The notes beneath the pieces were generated by a model. That model was given only the letters and a program-made list of their open reading frames with translations, searched no databases and was not told the origin of the DNA. This document shows positions 28,956-37,115 of a DNA stretch of 64,000 nt, one piece after another (the stretch's first letter is position 1; every line of letters starts with the position of its first letter). The DNA comes from Streptomyces sp. NRRL S-455 (GTDB lineage: Bacteria; Actinomycetota; Actinomycetes; Streptomycetales; Streptomycetaceae), in contig NZ_JOCT01000004.1 in NCBI RefSeq assembly GCF_000717875.1, positions 434,001 to 498,000 of the forward strand, in the 5' to 3' direction. Made by a program: the position numbers and the translations under genes.

Positions 28956-31436
28956 CTAGAGCTTCTCCACCGGCGCGTACCGCAGCAGCAGCCGCTTCGG
29001 CTTGGTGTCTCCGAAGTCGATCGTCGCCTCGGCGTTCGCACCCGTGCCCTTGACGGCGACGACCGTCCCGAGACCGAACTGGTCGTGAGTGACCCGGTCC
29101 CCGACGGCCAGCGCCACGACCGGCTTCTCGGCGGTCCGGCGGGTGGCGAACCCGGACGCGCCCGACGCCGACGAACGCGAACGGGACGACGACAGCGAAG
29201 CCGCCACCGCCGAGACCGGCCCGGAGGACGCCGGGGTGGTCGCTCCCGTCCGCTTCCACTCCACATGGGTGGGCGGAATCTCCTCCAGGAACCGGGAGGG
29301 CGGGTTGTACGACGGCTGGCCCCAGGCACTGCGCATCGTCGACCGCGTCAGATACAGCCGCTCCCGGGCACGCGTGATGCCGACGTACGCGAGGCGCCGC
29401 TCCTCCTCCAGCTCCTTGGTCTGGCCGAGGGCGCGCATGTGCGGGAAGACGCCGTCCTCCATGCCGGTGAGGAAGACGACGGGGAACTCGAGGCCCTTGG
29501 CGGTGTGCAGGGTCATCAGCGTGATGACGCCGTCGCCGTCCTCCTCGTCGGGGATCTGGTCGGAGTCGGCGACCAGCGCGACCTGTTCGAGGAAGTCGGC
29601 CAGCGTGCCCTGCTCCCCCTCGCCGCGCTCCTGCTCGAACTCCATGGCGACGGCGGCGAGCTCCTGGAGGTTCTCGATCCGGGTCTCGTCCTGCGGGTCG
29701 GTGGAGGCCTGCAGCTCGGCGAGGTACCCGGTGCGTTCCAGGACGGCCTCGAGCACGGTGGCCGGTCCGGCGCCGGACTCGACGATCGTGCGGAGGTCCT
29801 CCATCAGCGTGTTGAACCGCTTGACGGCGTTGGTGGAGCGCGCGGCCATGCCGTACGCCTCGTCGACGCGCTTCAGCGCCTGCGGGAAGCTGATCTTCTC
29901 GCGCTGGGAGAGGGCGTCGATCATCGCCTCGGCCCGGTCGCCGATGCCCCGCTTGGGGACGTTGAGGATCCGGCGCAGCGGCACCGAGTCCTCCGGATTG
30001 GCGAGCACGCGCAGGTAGGCCAGGACGTCCCGGACCTCCTTGCGCTCGTAGAAGCGGACTCCGCCGACGACCTTGTAGGGCAGGCCGACGCGGATGAAGA
30101 CCTCTTCGAAGACACGGGACTGGGCGTTGGTGCGGTAGAAGACGGCGACGTCGCCGGCTTTCGCCTCGCCCGCGTCGGTCAGGCGGTCTATCTCGTCGGC
30201 GACGAACTGCGCCTCGTCGTGCTCGGTGTCGGCGACGTACCCGGTGATCTGCGCGCCCGTGCCCGCGTTGGTCCACAGGTTCTTGGGGCGGCGGGACTCG
30301 TTGCGCTCGATGACGGCGTTGGCCGCGCTCAGGATGGTCTGCGTGGAGCGGTAGTTCTGCTCGAGCAGGATCGTCGTCGCGTCCGGGTAGTCCTCCTCGA
30401 ACTGGAGGATGTTGCGGATCGTCGCACCGCGGAAGGCGTAGATCGACTGGTCGGCGTCGCCCACCACGCACAGCTCGGCGGGCGGCACGTCGTCCGGGCC
30501 GGGCGGGACGTCGACCGGGTGCTCGGAGGTGCCGACGAGCTCGCGGACGAGGGCGTACTGCGCGTGGTTGGTGTCCTGGTACTCGTCCACCAGCACATGG
30601 CGGAAGCGGCGGCGGTAGTGCTCGGCGACGTCGGGGAAGGCGCGCAGCAGGTTGACCGTCGTCATGATCAGGTCGTCGAAGTCGAGGGCGTTCGCCTCGC
30701 GCAGGCGCGACTGGTACATCGCGTAGGCCTGGGCGAGGGTCTTCTCGAAGCCGTCCGTGGCCTGGGCCGCGAAGTCCTCCTCGTCGATCAGCTCGTTCTT
30801 CAGGTTGCTGATCTTGGCGCTGAACGACTTGGGCGGGAAACGCTTGGGGTCGAGGTCCAGGTCGCGGCAGACCAGGGCCATCAGGCGCTTGGAGTCGGCG
30901 GCGTCGTAGATCGAGAAGGACGACGTGAAGCCGAGCTTCTTGCTCTCCCGGCGCAGGATGCGCACGCACGCGCTGTGGAAGGTCATCACCCACATCGCGT
31001 TCGCGCGCGGGCCGACGAGCTGCTCGACGCGCTCCTTCATCTCGCCCGCGGCCTTGTTGGTGAAGGTGATCGCGAGGATCTGGCCCGGGTGCACGTCCCG
31101 TTCGGCGAGCAGGTGGGCGATGCGGTGCGTGAGCACACGGGTCTTGCCGGAGCCGGCGCCGGCCACGATGAGCAGCGGGGAACCGGAGTGGACGACGGCG
31201 GCGCGCTGGTTGTCGTTCAGCCCCTCCAGGAGGGCGGCGGTGTCCACCACCGGGCGCGGGGCGCCGTCGCGGTAGTGGGCGTCCCGGTCCGGCGGCACGT
31301 CGAACTTCCCGCCGAACAGATCGTCCGGGATCGGCTCCGGAACGTGATCGTCCTCGGGTGGCGGCGGGGGCTCGTCCGCGGGGCCCCGCTGGGCCTGGAG
31401 GCTCGCCAGGAAGTTGTCGTCAAAGAGGCTGCTCAT
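28956..31436 (-). CDS. pcrA: ATP-dependent DNA helicase PcrA/UvrD
   Basis: Predicted 826-residue superfamily 1A 3'-5' helicase, acting in DNA repair and replication-fork maintenance. Motif I is VAGAGSGKTRVLTHRIAHLL, motif II VDEYQDTNHAQYALV, motif III region VVGDADQSIYAFRGA, motif IV LEQNYRSTQTIL and motif V/VI region LMTLHTAKGLEFPVVFL. The C-terminal Tudor-like RNA-polymerase-binding domain ends VGDRVTHDQFGLGTVVAV and LLLRYAPVEKL. The N-terminal 65 residues are acidic and disordered. ATG 31436 is followed upstream by a TGTCAGTG-N8-TAGACT element, suggesting DNA-damage induction. Confidence 0.97.
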   Translation of the reverse strand: MSSLFDDNFLASLQAQRGPADEPPPPPEDDHVPEPIPDDLFGGKFDVPPDRDAHYRDGAPRPVVDTAALLEGLNDNQRAAVVHSGSPLLIVAGAGSGKTRVLTHRIAHLLAERDVHPGQILAITFTNKAAGEMKERVEQLVGPRANAMWVMTFHSACVRILRRESKKLGFTSSFSIYDAADSKRLMALVCRDLDLDPKRFPPKSFSAKISNLKNELIDEEDFAAQATDGFEKTLAQAYAMYQSRLREANALDFDDLIMTTVNLLRAFPDVAEHYRRRFRHVLVDEYQDTNHAQYALVRELVGTSEHPVDVPPGPDDVPPAELCVVGDADQSIYAFRGATIRNILQFEEDYPDATTILLEQNYRSTQTILSAANAVIERNESRRPKNLWTNAGTGAQITGYVADTEHDEAQFVADEIDRLTDAGEAKAGDVAVFYRTNAQSRVFEEVFIRVGLPYKVVGGVRFYERKEVRDVLAYLRVLANPEDSVPLRRILNVPKRGIGDRAEAMIDALSQREKISFPQALKRVDEAYGMAARSTNAVKRFNTLMEDLRTIVESGAGPATVLEAVLERTGYLAELQASTDPQDETRIENLQELAAVAMEFEQERGEGEQGTLADFLEQVALVADSDQIPDEEDGDGVITLMTLHTAKGLEFPVVFLTGMEDGVFPHMRALGQTKELEEERRLAYVGITRARERLYLTRSTMRSAWGQPSYNPPSRFLEEIPPTHVEWKRTGATTPASSGPVSAVAASLSSSRSRSSASGASGFATRRTAEKPVVALAVGDRVTHDQFGLGTVVAVKGTGANAEATIDFGDTKPKRLLLRYAPVEKL

Positions 31437-31445
31437 CGCTCTCCG

Positions 31446-31468
31446 AGTCTAGGGCGCCCCACTGACAG
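31446..31468 (-). promoter_or_regulatory. RecA-NDp/PafBC-like promoter of pcrA
   Basis: Minus strand reads CTGTCAGTG, eight bases (GGGCGCCC), TAGACT. It matches TTGTC(A/G)GTG-N8-TAnnnT except for the first base. The -10-like block ends nine bases before the pcrA ATG, with a GGAGAGCG ribosome site between. Confidence 0.65.
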
Positions 31469-31622
31469 CTCGCCGCCGCCCTGAGAACATCGCCGAACAA
31501 GACCCTCGTCACTACGCAGAATCGGACTGTCACACCCCGCAACGACCATCACAATCACGGACGATTCGTGATCAACTCTTCTCGAATGATCACCCTCGGT
31601 GACGCTCCAGGAGAAGGTCACG

Positions 31623-31641
31623 GAAATGTATCGGACATTTC
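31623..31641. promoter_or_regulatory. Palindrome upstream of the c-di-AMP riboswitch
   Basis: Inverted repeat GAAATGT-ATCGG-ACATTTC, in an AT-richer stretch about 95 bases before the riboswitch. It may be an operator in the promoter of the NlpC/P60 gene. No regulator is identified. It lies in the 469-base divergent region 31437-31905, which otherwise holds the pcrA promoter and the riboswitch. Confidence 0.45.
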
Positions 31642-31733
31642 ACCCATCAACCTTCACAGGGGCCACACGAGTTGGCTACCGTGCGGGCAGACCGCACGAC
31701 CCCCACCGGCGAACGTCGCCGGGCCGCGCGGTC

Positions 31734-31884
31734 TCCGCCGAGTCCGGCGTGCCGCAGCGGCAGCCGGAGCCGGGGACCCAACCGAGACCTTGGGGTGAAT
31801 CGGCCCGACTCCCTTCGGGACACGGCCGTAGGGCAACCCTTCCGAACCACCCGCCCGAACCCGACAGCTAACCCGGTAGGCGGA
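31734..31884 (+). promoter_or_regulatory. c-di-AMP riboswitch (ydaO/yuaA class)
   Basis: Recognised from conserved blocks in the right order: CCGGGGACCCA, then GGGGTGAATCGG, GTAGGGCAACCC and the diagnostic end GACAGCTAACCCGGTAGGCGG. The ends pair as a closing stem (TCCGCC 31734-31739 with GGCGGA 31879-31884). It is immediately followed by the AAGGAG ribosome site and TTG start of an NlpC/P60 hydrolase. Ligand binding by this class normally switches the downstream gene off; here it would link wall hydrolysis to c-di-AMP level. Confidence 0.93.
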
Positions 31885-31905
31885 ACATGGAAGGAGTCGC
31901 CTCCC

Positions 31906-33093
31906 TTGGCGTCGCACCGCAAGTCGCGTCCTACGGGTTCGCGCGTGGCAGGCATACGGACCCCCGCCCTGGCAACGGCGGCCCTCACCTCCGTGGCACT
32001 GCTGTCCCAGTCGGCCAACGCCGCCCCCGAGGCCGACGACAAGCCCAGCCTCGAGGAAGTCGAGAAGAAGGTCGGTGACCTGTACCGCCAGGCCGGGTCG
32101 GCGACCGAGAAGTACAACGCGGCCAAGGAGAAGACCGCGAAGCAGCGCAAGCGCGTCGACACCCTCCTCGACGACGTGGCCCAGCGCACGCAGAAGCTCA
32201 ACGAGGCGCGGGAGGAGCTGGGTTCCTTCGCCGCCGCCCAGTACCGCACCGGCGCCTCCGCCCCGGACACCGCGACGTTCCTGCTCGCGGACACCCCGCA
32301 GGACTACTTCGACCAGACCCAGCTGATGGACCGGATGACCGGCCGTCAGAAGGTCGCCGTCGACGACTACGTCACGCAGCAGGCCGAGACGATGGAGATG
32401 CGTCAGGAGGCCGCCGAGAGCCTCGAGACGCTCACCGAGTCGCAGGGCGACCTGAAGACGGCCAAGGCCACCGTCCAGCGGAAACTCGCCGACGCGCGCG
32501 AGTTGCTGTCGAAGCTGACCGCCGAGGAGAAGGCACGGCTCGCGGCGATCGAGAAGGAGAAGCAGGAGGAGGCGGCCCGCAAGGCCGCCGAGCTGGCCCG
32601 CCAGCAGGCCGAGCAGCAGGCGCAGGCCGAGCAGCAGCAGGCGCAGGCCGAGGCCGCCCAGCAGCAGGAGAGCGGCTCCTCCTCGCCTTCGGGCTCGTCC
32701 GCCTCGTCATCGGCCCCGGCCGACTCCTCTTACGCCACCAAGGCCGAAAAGGCGCTCGCCTTCGCCCGTGCCCAGATCGGCAAGCCGTACGTGTGGGGCG
32801 CCGTCGGCCCCGGCTCCTACGACTGCTCCGGCCTCACCCAGGCCGCCTGGAAGGCCGCGGGTGTCACCCTGCCGCGCACCACCTACGACCAGGTCAACGC
32901 CGGCACCACCGTCCCCATATCCCAGGCGCTCCCCGGTGATCTGGTCTTCTTCTACGACGACGTCACCCACGTCGGGATCTACATCGGCAACGGCATGATG
33001 ATCCACGCCCCGAAGCCCGGCACCTACGTCCGCGAGGAGTCGGTCTACTACGACGGCGAGTCGTCGATCCACAGCGTGGTGCGGCCGGCCTGA
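31906..33093 (+). CDS. Secreted NlpC/P60 peptidoglycan hydrolase under riboswitch control
   Basis: Predicted 395-residue exported endopeptidase. A signal peptide (about 1-40, cleavage near SANA) is followed by a long coiled-coil region (45-270, Glu/Lys/Gln/Ala-rich) and an NlpC/P60 domain (about 280-395) with catalytic Cys in YDCSGLTQAAWK, His in DVTHVGIYIG and the third polar residue His in MMIHAPKPG. TTG start at 31906 (MASHRKSRPTGSRVAG) fits because an AAGGAG lies nine bases upstream and the riboswitch ends just before it. It is a paralogue of the hydrolase at 34988. Confidence 0.93.
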   Translation: MASHRKSRPTGSRVAGIRTPALATAALTSVALLSQSANAAPEADDKPSLEEVEKKVGDLYRQAGSATEKYNAAKEKTAKQRKRVDTLLDDVAQRTQKLNEAREELGSFAAAQYRTGASAPDTATFLLADTPQDYFDQTQLMDRMTGRQKVAVDDYVTQQAETMEMRQEAAESLETLTESQGDLKTAKATVQRKLADARELLSKLTAEEKARLAAIEKEKQEEAARKAAELARQQAEQQAQAEQQQAQAEAAQQQESGSSSPSGSSASSSAPADSSYATKAEKALAFARAQIGKPYVWGAVGPGSYDCSGLTQAAWKAAGVTLPRTTYDQVNAGTTVPISQALPGDLVFFYDDVTHVGIYIGNGMMIHAPKPGTYVREESVYYDGESSIHSVVRPA

Positions 33094-33131
33094 AAGGTCT
33101 CGTCCCCGGATCTCGTCCCCGGATGAGGTGC

Positions 33132-33161
33132 ACGCGCGCGTAGGGGCGCTCGCGCGTTTTT
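33132..33161 (+). terminator. Terminator with T-run after the NlpC/P60 gene
   Basis: Stem ACGCGCG / CGCGCGT (33132-33138 and 33151-33157) runs straight into a stretch of five T residues, a classical intrinsic terminator that is uncommon in this genome. Confidence 0.7.
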
Positions 33162-33166
33162 CGGGT

Positions 33167-33204
33167 GCACCGCGCGCGTGCCCCGCTCGGAACGCGCGCG
33201 GTGC
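33167..33204 (+). terminator. Second hairpin before the next membrane-protein gene
   Basis: Perfect 12-bp stem GCACCGCGCGCG / CGCGCGCGGTGC (33167-33178 and 33193-33204). It ends five bases before a TAGCAT -10-like hexamer. It may be a backup terminator insulating the following leaderless promoter. Confidence 0.6.
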
Positions 33205-33221
33205 CTCCTAGCATCGGCCCC

Positions 33222-34235
33222 ATGCCCGCCCCCTCCTCCTTCGCCACCTGGTGGGAACAGCGTGCGCCGGCGGCCAGTGCCGCCGCGCTGGCGACCTGCA
33301 CGCTGACCGTCGGTCTGGATCTGGCGGGGTACGAGGTCCTCTCCCGTGTCTTCCTCGGTCTGGGCTGCGCGGCCTGGCTGATGCTCGCCGCGGACTTCAC
33401 CCTGCGGCTGCTGCGGGCAGGGGCGAGGTGGCGGGTCCAGGTGCGGATGCCGTCCGTCCTCGACAGCATGGCGGCGGCCGCTCTCACCACCGTCGCCGCG
33501 ACGGCCGTCCTGGGCACCGGCTTCTCGGCGGCCGGCTCGCCGTCCCTGGCCGCGACGCTGCTGGTGCCGGCGGTACTGCTCTGGCCGGTGCCGCTCGCCC
33601 TCCCCGCGCAGGACGGGGAGCGGCGAAGACCCGGGACGGTGTTCGCGCGCTGCGTGGCCACGCAGGGGCTCGCCGTGCTCGGCGCCGCTCTCGCCGCGGC
33701 CGAGTCGGCGGCCTGGCTCGCGCACGGGGCGCTGGTGCTGTTCTGGCTGGGGCTCGTGCTGTACGTCCTCGCCCTGGCCCGTTTCGATGTGCGGCAGGTG
33801 GCCGAGGGGCTCGGCGACCACTGGCTCGCGGGCGGTGCGCTCGCCCTCTCGGCCCTGGCCGGGGCGCAGCTGCTCACCGCCGACAGCGCGCGTCTGTACC
33901 TGTGGAACGACGACGCCCTCGGCGTCCTGCGCACCGCGACCGTCACCCTGCTCGTGCTCGCGCTGGCCTGGTACGCCGTCCTGCTCGCCGCCGAGTTCGT
34001 GTGGCCCCGGCCCCGCACCGACATCCGCCGCTGGGCCACCGTCTTCACCTGGGCCGTCTCGGGGGTGGCGGCACTGGCCGTCGCGGCCGCCCTCGACGTC
34101 GGGTGGCTCGACGGCCCCGGAGAGGCGCTGCTGTGGGTCGCGGTGGCCGGCTGGCTCTGTGCCGCCGCCCGGGCGGTCACCGCCGTGCGGGCCGGCGTCC
34201 GGCCCGGTCCGGTCAGGTCCAGAGCACGGCGATGA
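33222..34235 (+). CDS. Ten-helix membrane protein, possibly TDT/SLAC1-like
   Basis: Predicted 337-residue integral membrane protein with about nine to ten hydrophobic helices and short loops (for example AAWLMLAADFTLRLL, LLVPAVLLWPVPLAL, WLAHGALVLFWLGLVLYVLA). The pattern and the ARFDVRQVAEGLGDHWLAGG segment recall the tellurite-resistance/dicarboxylate transporter family, a tentative call. ATG 33222 has no ribosome site, but TAGCAT lies seven bases upstream, so the mRNA may be leaderless. Its last 23 bases overlap the convergent gene that follows. Confidence 0.8.
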   Translation: MPAPSSFATWWEQRAPAASAAALATCTLTVGLDLAGYEVLSRVFLGLGCAAWLMLAADFTLRLLRAGARWRVQVRMPSVLDSMAAAALTTVAATAVLGTGFSAAGSPSLAATLLVPAVLLWPVPLALPAQDGERRRPGTVFARCVATQGLAVLGAALAAAESAAWLAHGALVLFWLGLVLYVLALARFDVRQVAEGLGDHWLAGGALALSALAGAQLLTADSARLYLWNDDALGVLRTATVTLLVLALAWYAVLLAAEFVWPRPRTDIRRWATVFTWAVSGVAALAVAAALDVGWLDGPGEALLWVAVAGWLCAAARAVTAVRAGVRPGPVRSRARR

Positions 34236-34566
34236 AGACGTTGGCCGTGGTCAGCGCCCCGACCAGGCCGAACAGGCCCTTGTCCACCTTCTCGTCGTCC
34301 CGTTTCACATAGACCAGGCCGAGGATCACGATCAGCAGGGCCAGCTTCACACCGATCTTTATGTTGTTCACCGACTGGTCGTCGGCCTGGTTGAGGCCGA
34401 CCAGGATCACACCGGTGACCAGCATCGTCAGCGCGCCGTGCAGCATCGCGGGGGTGTAGCGGGCGGTGCCGTCGCCCATCGCCTTCATCTGGGTGAGGAA
34501 ACCGCCCAGGAGCGACGCGATACCGATGATGTGAAGGCCGACGAAGAGGTGGATGAGTACGTCCAT
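34213..34566 (-). CDS. Small four-helix membrane protein
   Basis: Predicted 117-residue membrane protein with four hydrophobic helices: LIHLFVGLHIIGIASLLGGF, MLHGALTMLVTGVILVGL, KIGVKLALLIVILGLVYV and LVGALTTANVFIAVLWT. It resembles small conserved actinobacterial membrane proteins of unknown function. Start is placed at MDVLIHLFVG (34566). The frame continues upstream to 34677 but the extra sequence is Arg/Gly-rich and unsupported. The stop codon lies inside the 3' end of the convergent gene. Confidence 0.82.
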   Translation of the reverse strand: MDVLIHLFVGLHIIGIASLLGGFLTQMKAMGDGTARYTPAMLHGALTMLVTGVILVGLNQADDQSVNNIKIGVKLALLIVILGLVYVKRDDEKVDKGLFGLVGALTTANVFIAVLWT

Positions 34567-34987
34567 GAGGCCGGAGCCTATGAGGGGCTTCGGCGCCCCC
34601 CGACACCGGCCCGCCTCATGCACATATATGCGCCCCATAGCACCCGGCCGCCGTCCCCCGCGCATGATTCGGCGCATCGGTCATCACACTGAGTCAAGCC
34701 GACGCCGCCAGGGCGGACTCGCGGCCACATACGGTCACCGCCGGTCCTCTCGGGACAGTTCCGCGCACCCGCCGCCGCCCCGCCACGGCGAGGTTTAGCG
34801 TCCTCCCCCAGGTGACCGGCTCCCCACCGCCGCCCGGGCCAGGGGCGGCAGTCGGACACCACCGCCGAGAAGGTCCGGCGGCGGTCCGCTTCCCCTGTGC
34901 GGGCCGTCGCCGGATGCCCAGGCCGCCCGTCCGCTCCCCAGGCGGCCTACGCACCACAGGCGGTCGAGGAAAGGACGTGGCCCCTAG
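34567..34987. other. GC-rich intergenic region upstream of the second NlpC/P60 gene
   Basis: This 421-base gap includes GC-rich inverted repeats such as ACCGCCG / CGGCGGT (34861-34867 and 34879-34885). I looked for the ydaO blocks found before the paralogue at 31906 and did not find them. No coding frame is convincing. Confidence 0.55.
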
Positions 34988-36052
34988 GTGGCAGCGCACC
35001 GCAAGCCCCGCCGGCGCTCCGCGAGCGGCAACACGGCCCGTACGGCCGCCACGATCGCCCTCGCCGGCGCGGCGACCGCGACGGGTCTCGACGGCACCGG
35101 ACACGCCGAACCACAGCTCACCCCCGGTCAGGTCAAGGCCAAGGTGGACGAGCTGTACCAGGAGGCGGAGGTCGCCACCGAGAAGTACAACGGCGCGAAG
35201 GAGAAGGCCGAGCACGCCCGGGAACGCCTGACGGCGCTCCAGGACCGGGCGGCCCGCAAGGAGGAACGGCTCAACACGGCCCGCGACGCCCTGGGTTCCG
35301 TCGCCGCCGCGCAGTACCGCGCCGGTGGCATCGACCCCGCACTGCAGCTCGCCCTCTCCGACGATCCCGACCGGTACCTGCAGAACGCCGAGTTCGTCGA
35401 GCGAACCGGCGACCGGCAGCGGTCCGCCGTCGCGGGCGTACGCGAGCAGCTCCGGGAGATCGAGCAGCTGCGCGGCGCCGCGCACATCGAGCTGACCTCC
35501 CTGAAGTCGCGGCAGACGGAGCTGCGGCGGCACAAGAAGACGATCACCGGCAAGCTGGGCTCCGCACGCCGGCTGCTGTCCCGGCTCACCGTGCAGGAAC
35601 GTGCCGCCTTCGGCGACGCGCCGGGCACGGACCGCGCCTCACGCTCGACGGCTGTGCGTGACGGCCTGGCCGCCCCCGGGTCCGCCGGCTCGCAGGCACC
35701 CAACTCCCGCGCGGCCGCCGCCGTGTCCTACGCCTACCAGAAGCTCGGCAGCCCCTATGTGTGGGGCGCGACCGGCCCGGACGCCTTCGACTGCTCGGGC
35801 CTCGTCCAGGCCGCGTACCGCTCCGCGGGCGTCTCCCTGCCCCGCACCACCTACTCCCAGATCGACGCCGGCCGCCGCGTCTCCCGCTCCGAGCTTCTCC
35901 CCGGCGACCTGGTGTTCTTCTACGCCGGCATCAGCCACGTCGGCATCTACGTGGGCAACGGCCGGATGATCCACGCCCCGAACCCCTCCGCCCCCGTACG
36001 GGTGGCCCCGCTCGACGAGATGCCGTTCGTGGGCGCGACGCGGGTGGTGTGA
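34988..36052 (+). CDS. Secreted NlpC/P60 peptidoglycan hydrolase, second copy
   Basis: Predicted 354-residue paralogue of the hydrolase at 31906. Signal peptide is about residues 1-40. A coiled-coil region with the shared AAQYRAGG / LSDDPDRYLQ pattern follows, then an NlpC/P60 domain with catalytic Cys in FDCSGLVQAAYRS, His in ISHVGIYVG and MIHAPNPS. The coiled coil is shorter and lacks the Gln/Ala-rich tail of its paralogue. GTG start at 34988 has GAGGAAAGGA, with rather long spacing. No riboswitch is visible, so the two copies probably respond to different cues. Confidence 0.92.
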   Translation: MAAHRKPRRRSASGNTARTAATIALAGAATATGLDGTGHAEPQLTPGQVKAKVDELYQEAEVATEKYNGAKEKAEHARERLTALQDRAARKEERLNTARDALGSVAAAQYRAGGIDPALQLALSDDPDRYLQNAEFVERTGDRQRSAVAGVREQLREIEQLRGAAHIELTSLKSRQTELRRHKKTITGKLGSARRLLSRLTVQERAAFGDAPGTDRASRSTAVRDGLAAPGSAGSQAPNSRAAAAVSYAYQKLGSPYVWGATGPDAFDCSGLVQAAYRSAGVSLPRTTYSQIDAGRRVSRSELLPGDLVFFYAGISHVGIYVGNGRMIHAPNPSAPVRVAPLDEMPFVGATRVV

Positions 36053-36055
36053 GGG

Positions 36056-36532
36056 CTGAGGGCTGTCTCCAGACCAAGGAGAAGTTGCTGCTCTTCGGGC
36101 TCGAGCGTCTGGCGGAGAGATTCGGGAGCGGGTGTCCGCCCGTGTACGGAACGCCGGGGACAGTCCAGGTCCGCGCGCGGTGGCCGAGGCGCTGCTGATG
36201 GCGGCGCTGCCGACAGACGACGAGAGCCGCACCTTCCCCAACCGCTACACGCCCTACGCAATTCTGGCCGTGAACGACCCGACGCTCGCAGCCCAGCCCT
36301 TCATCGGGAACCCTGATGCCGCCGAAGACGCCCTGACCGAACTCCTCCGGCAGGCGCAAGAAGCGGCACTGCTCGAGCCCGGCGTGGACCGTGGTTGGAG
36401 GCAGCCGGCCTGTTTGCCATGTCTGCGGGACTCGGCACCAGTATCCTCGTCGGCCAGCGAAGCCCGGAGTCCGCGACCACCGTGCTGAACCACCACCTGA
36501 ACCGAATCTTCCGCACCGGTGAAGAGGTCTGA
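36056..36532 (+). pseudogene. Broken TetR-family regulator
   Basis: Three adjoining frames together read as the part of a TetR regulator after the DNA-binding helix: TKEKLLLFGLERLAER (first frame), RVSARVRNAGDSPGPRAVAE through LRQAQEAALLEPGVD (second), and WLEAAGLFAMSAGLGTSILV to LNHHLNRIFRTGEEV (third). Two frameshifts, near 36115 and 36390, each equal to loss of one base or gain of two. The N-terminal helix-turn-helix is missing. The last stop lies one base before the GNAT start, so they were probably once an operon. Base composition is lower in GC than the flanks. Confidence 0.75.
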
Positions 36533-36533
36533 C

Positions 36534-37100
36534 ATGAGTGACCGGAGCCCGGCAGCCGTTGAGCTGCGGACCGCCCGGCTGTTGCTGAGACGCCCGACCG
36601 CAGCCGATATCGATGCGATCTTCGCCGTCCACCGCGATCCTGAGACCTGTACCCACAACCCGTCCGACGCGCTCACCCGGTTCGAGGAAGCAGAGGCGCT
36701 CTACCAGCGCTGGGACGACCAGTGGCAGCGGTACGGCTACGGGTACTGGGTTGTCCGGCTCCACGGTTCCGCTCAGCAGCTTGGATTCTGCGGAATCAAG
36801 CCCATGGAACTGCACGAGACCCCCGTCCTGAATCTCTTCTACCGTTTCGCCACCTCAGCCTGGGGCCGAGGCTTCGCCGGTGAAGCCGCAGCCGCAGTTG
36901 TCACCTGGGCGTCCCATCACCTGCCCGACCTTCCGCTGATCGCCCGCGTTCGACCAGCCAACGTCGCTTCTCAGCGCGTGGCGATACGCGCCGGGCTCAG
37001 CCGAGCGCAGCATCTCGACACCGAGGGATACGACGGCTTCGACTGGATCTACAGCTACGGAACAGCCGGGATGGTTGTCGCTCGCGGCGCGGCCGAGTAG
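36534..37100 (+). CDS. GNAT-family N-acetyltransferase
   Basis: Predicted 188-residue RimJ/RimL-type acetyltransferase. The opening LRTARLLLRRPTAADIDAIF, the RYGYGYWVV strand, the acetyl-CoA loop region FATSAWGRGFAGEAAAAVV (Gly-rich, with the usual Q/RxxGxG/A form) and VRPANVASQRVAIRAGL are typical. The substrate is unknown. An AAGAGG site precedes ATG 36534. It follows the TetR remnant directly and has more A/T at third positions than neighbours, consistent with recent acquisition of both. Confidence 0.88.
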   Translation: MSDRSPAAVELRTARLLLRRPTAADIDAIFAVHRDPETCTHNPSDALTRFEEAEALYQRWDDQWQRYGYGYWVVRLHGSAQQLGFCGIKPMELHETPVLNLFYRFATSAWGRGFAGEAAAAVVTWASHHLPDLPLIARVRPANVASQRVAIRAGLSRAQHLDTEGYDGFDWIYSYGTAGMVVARGAAE

Positions 37101-37115
37101 CTCACGGCCCCGGGA

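Noticed and set aside
34567..34987. Second ydaO riboswitch before the NlpC/P60 paralogue
   Set aside because: The diagnostic GCTAACCCGGTAGGCG and GGGGTGAATC blocks are absent.
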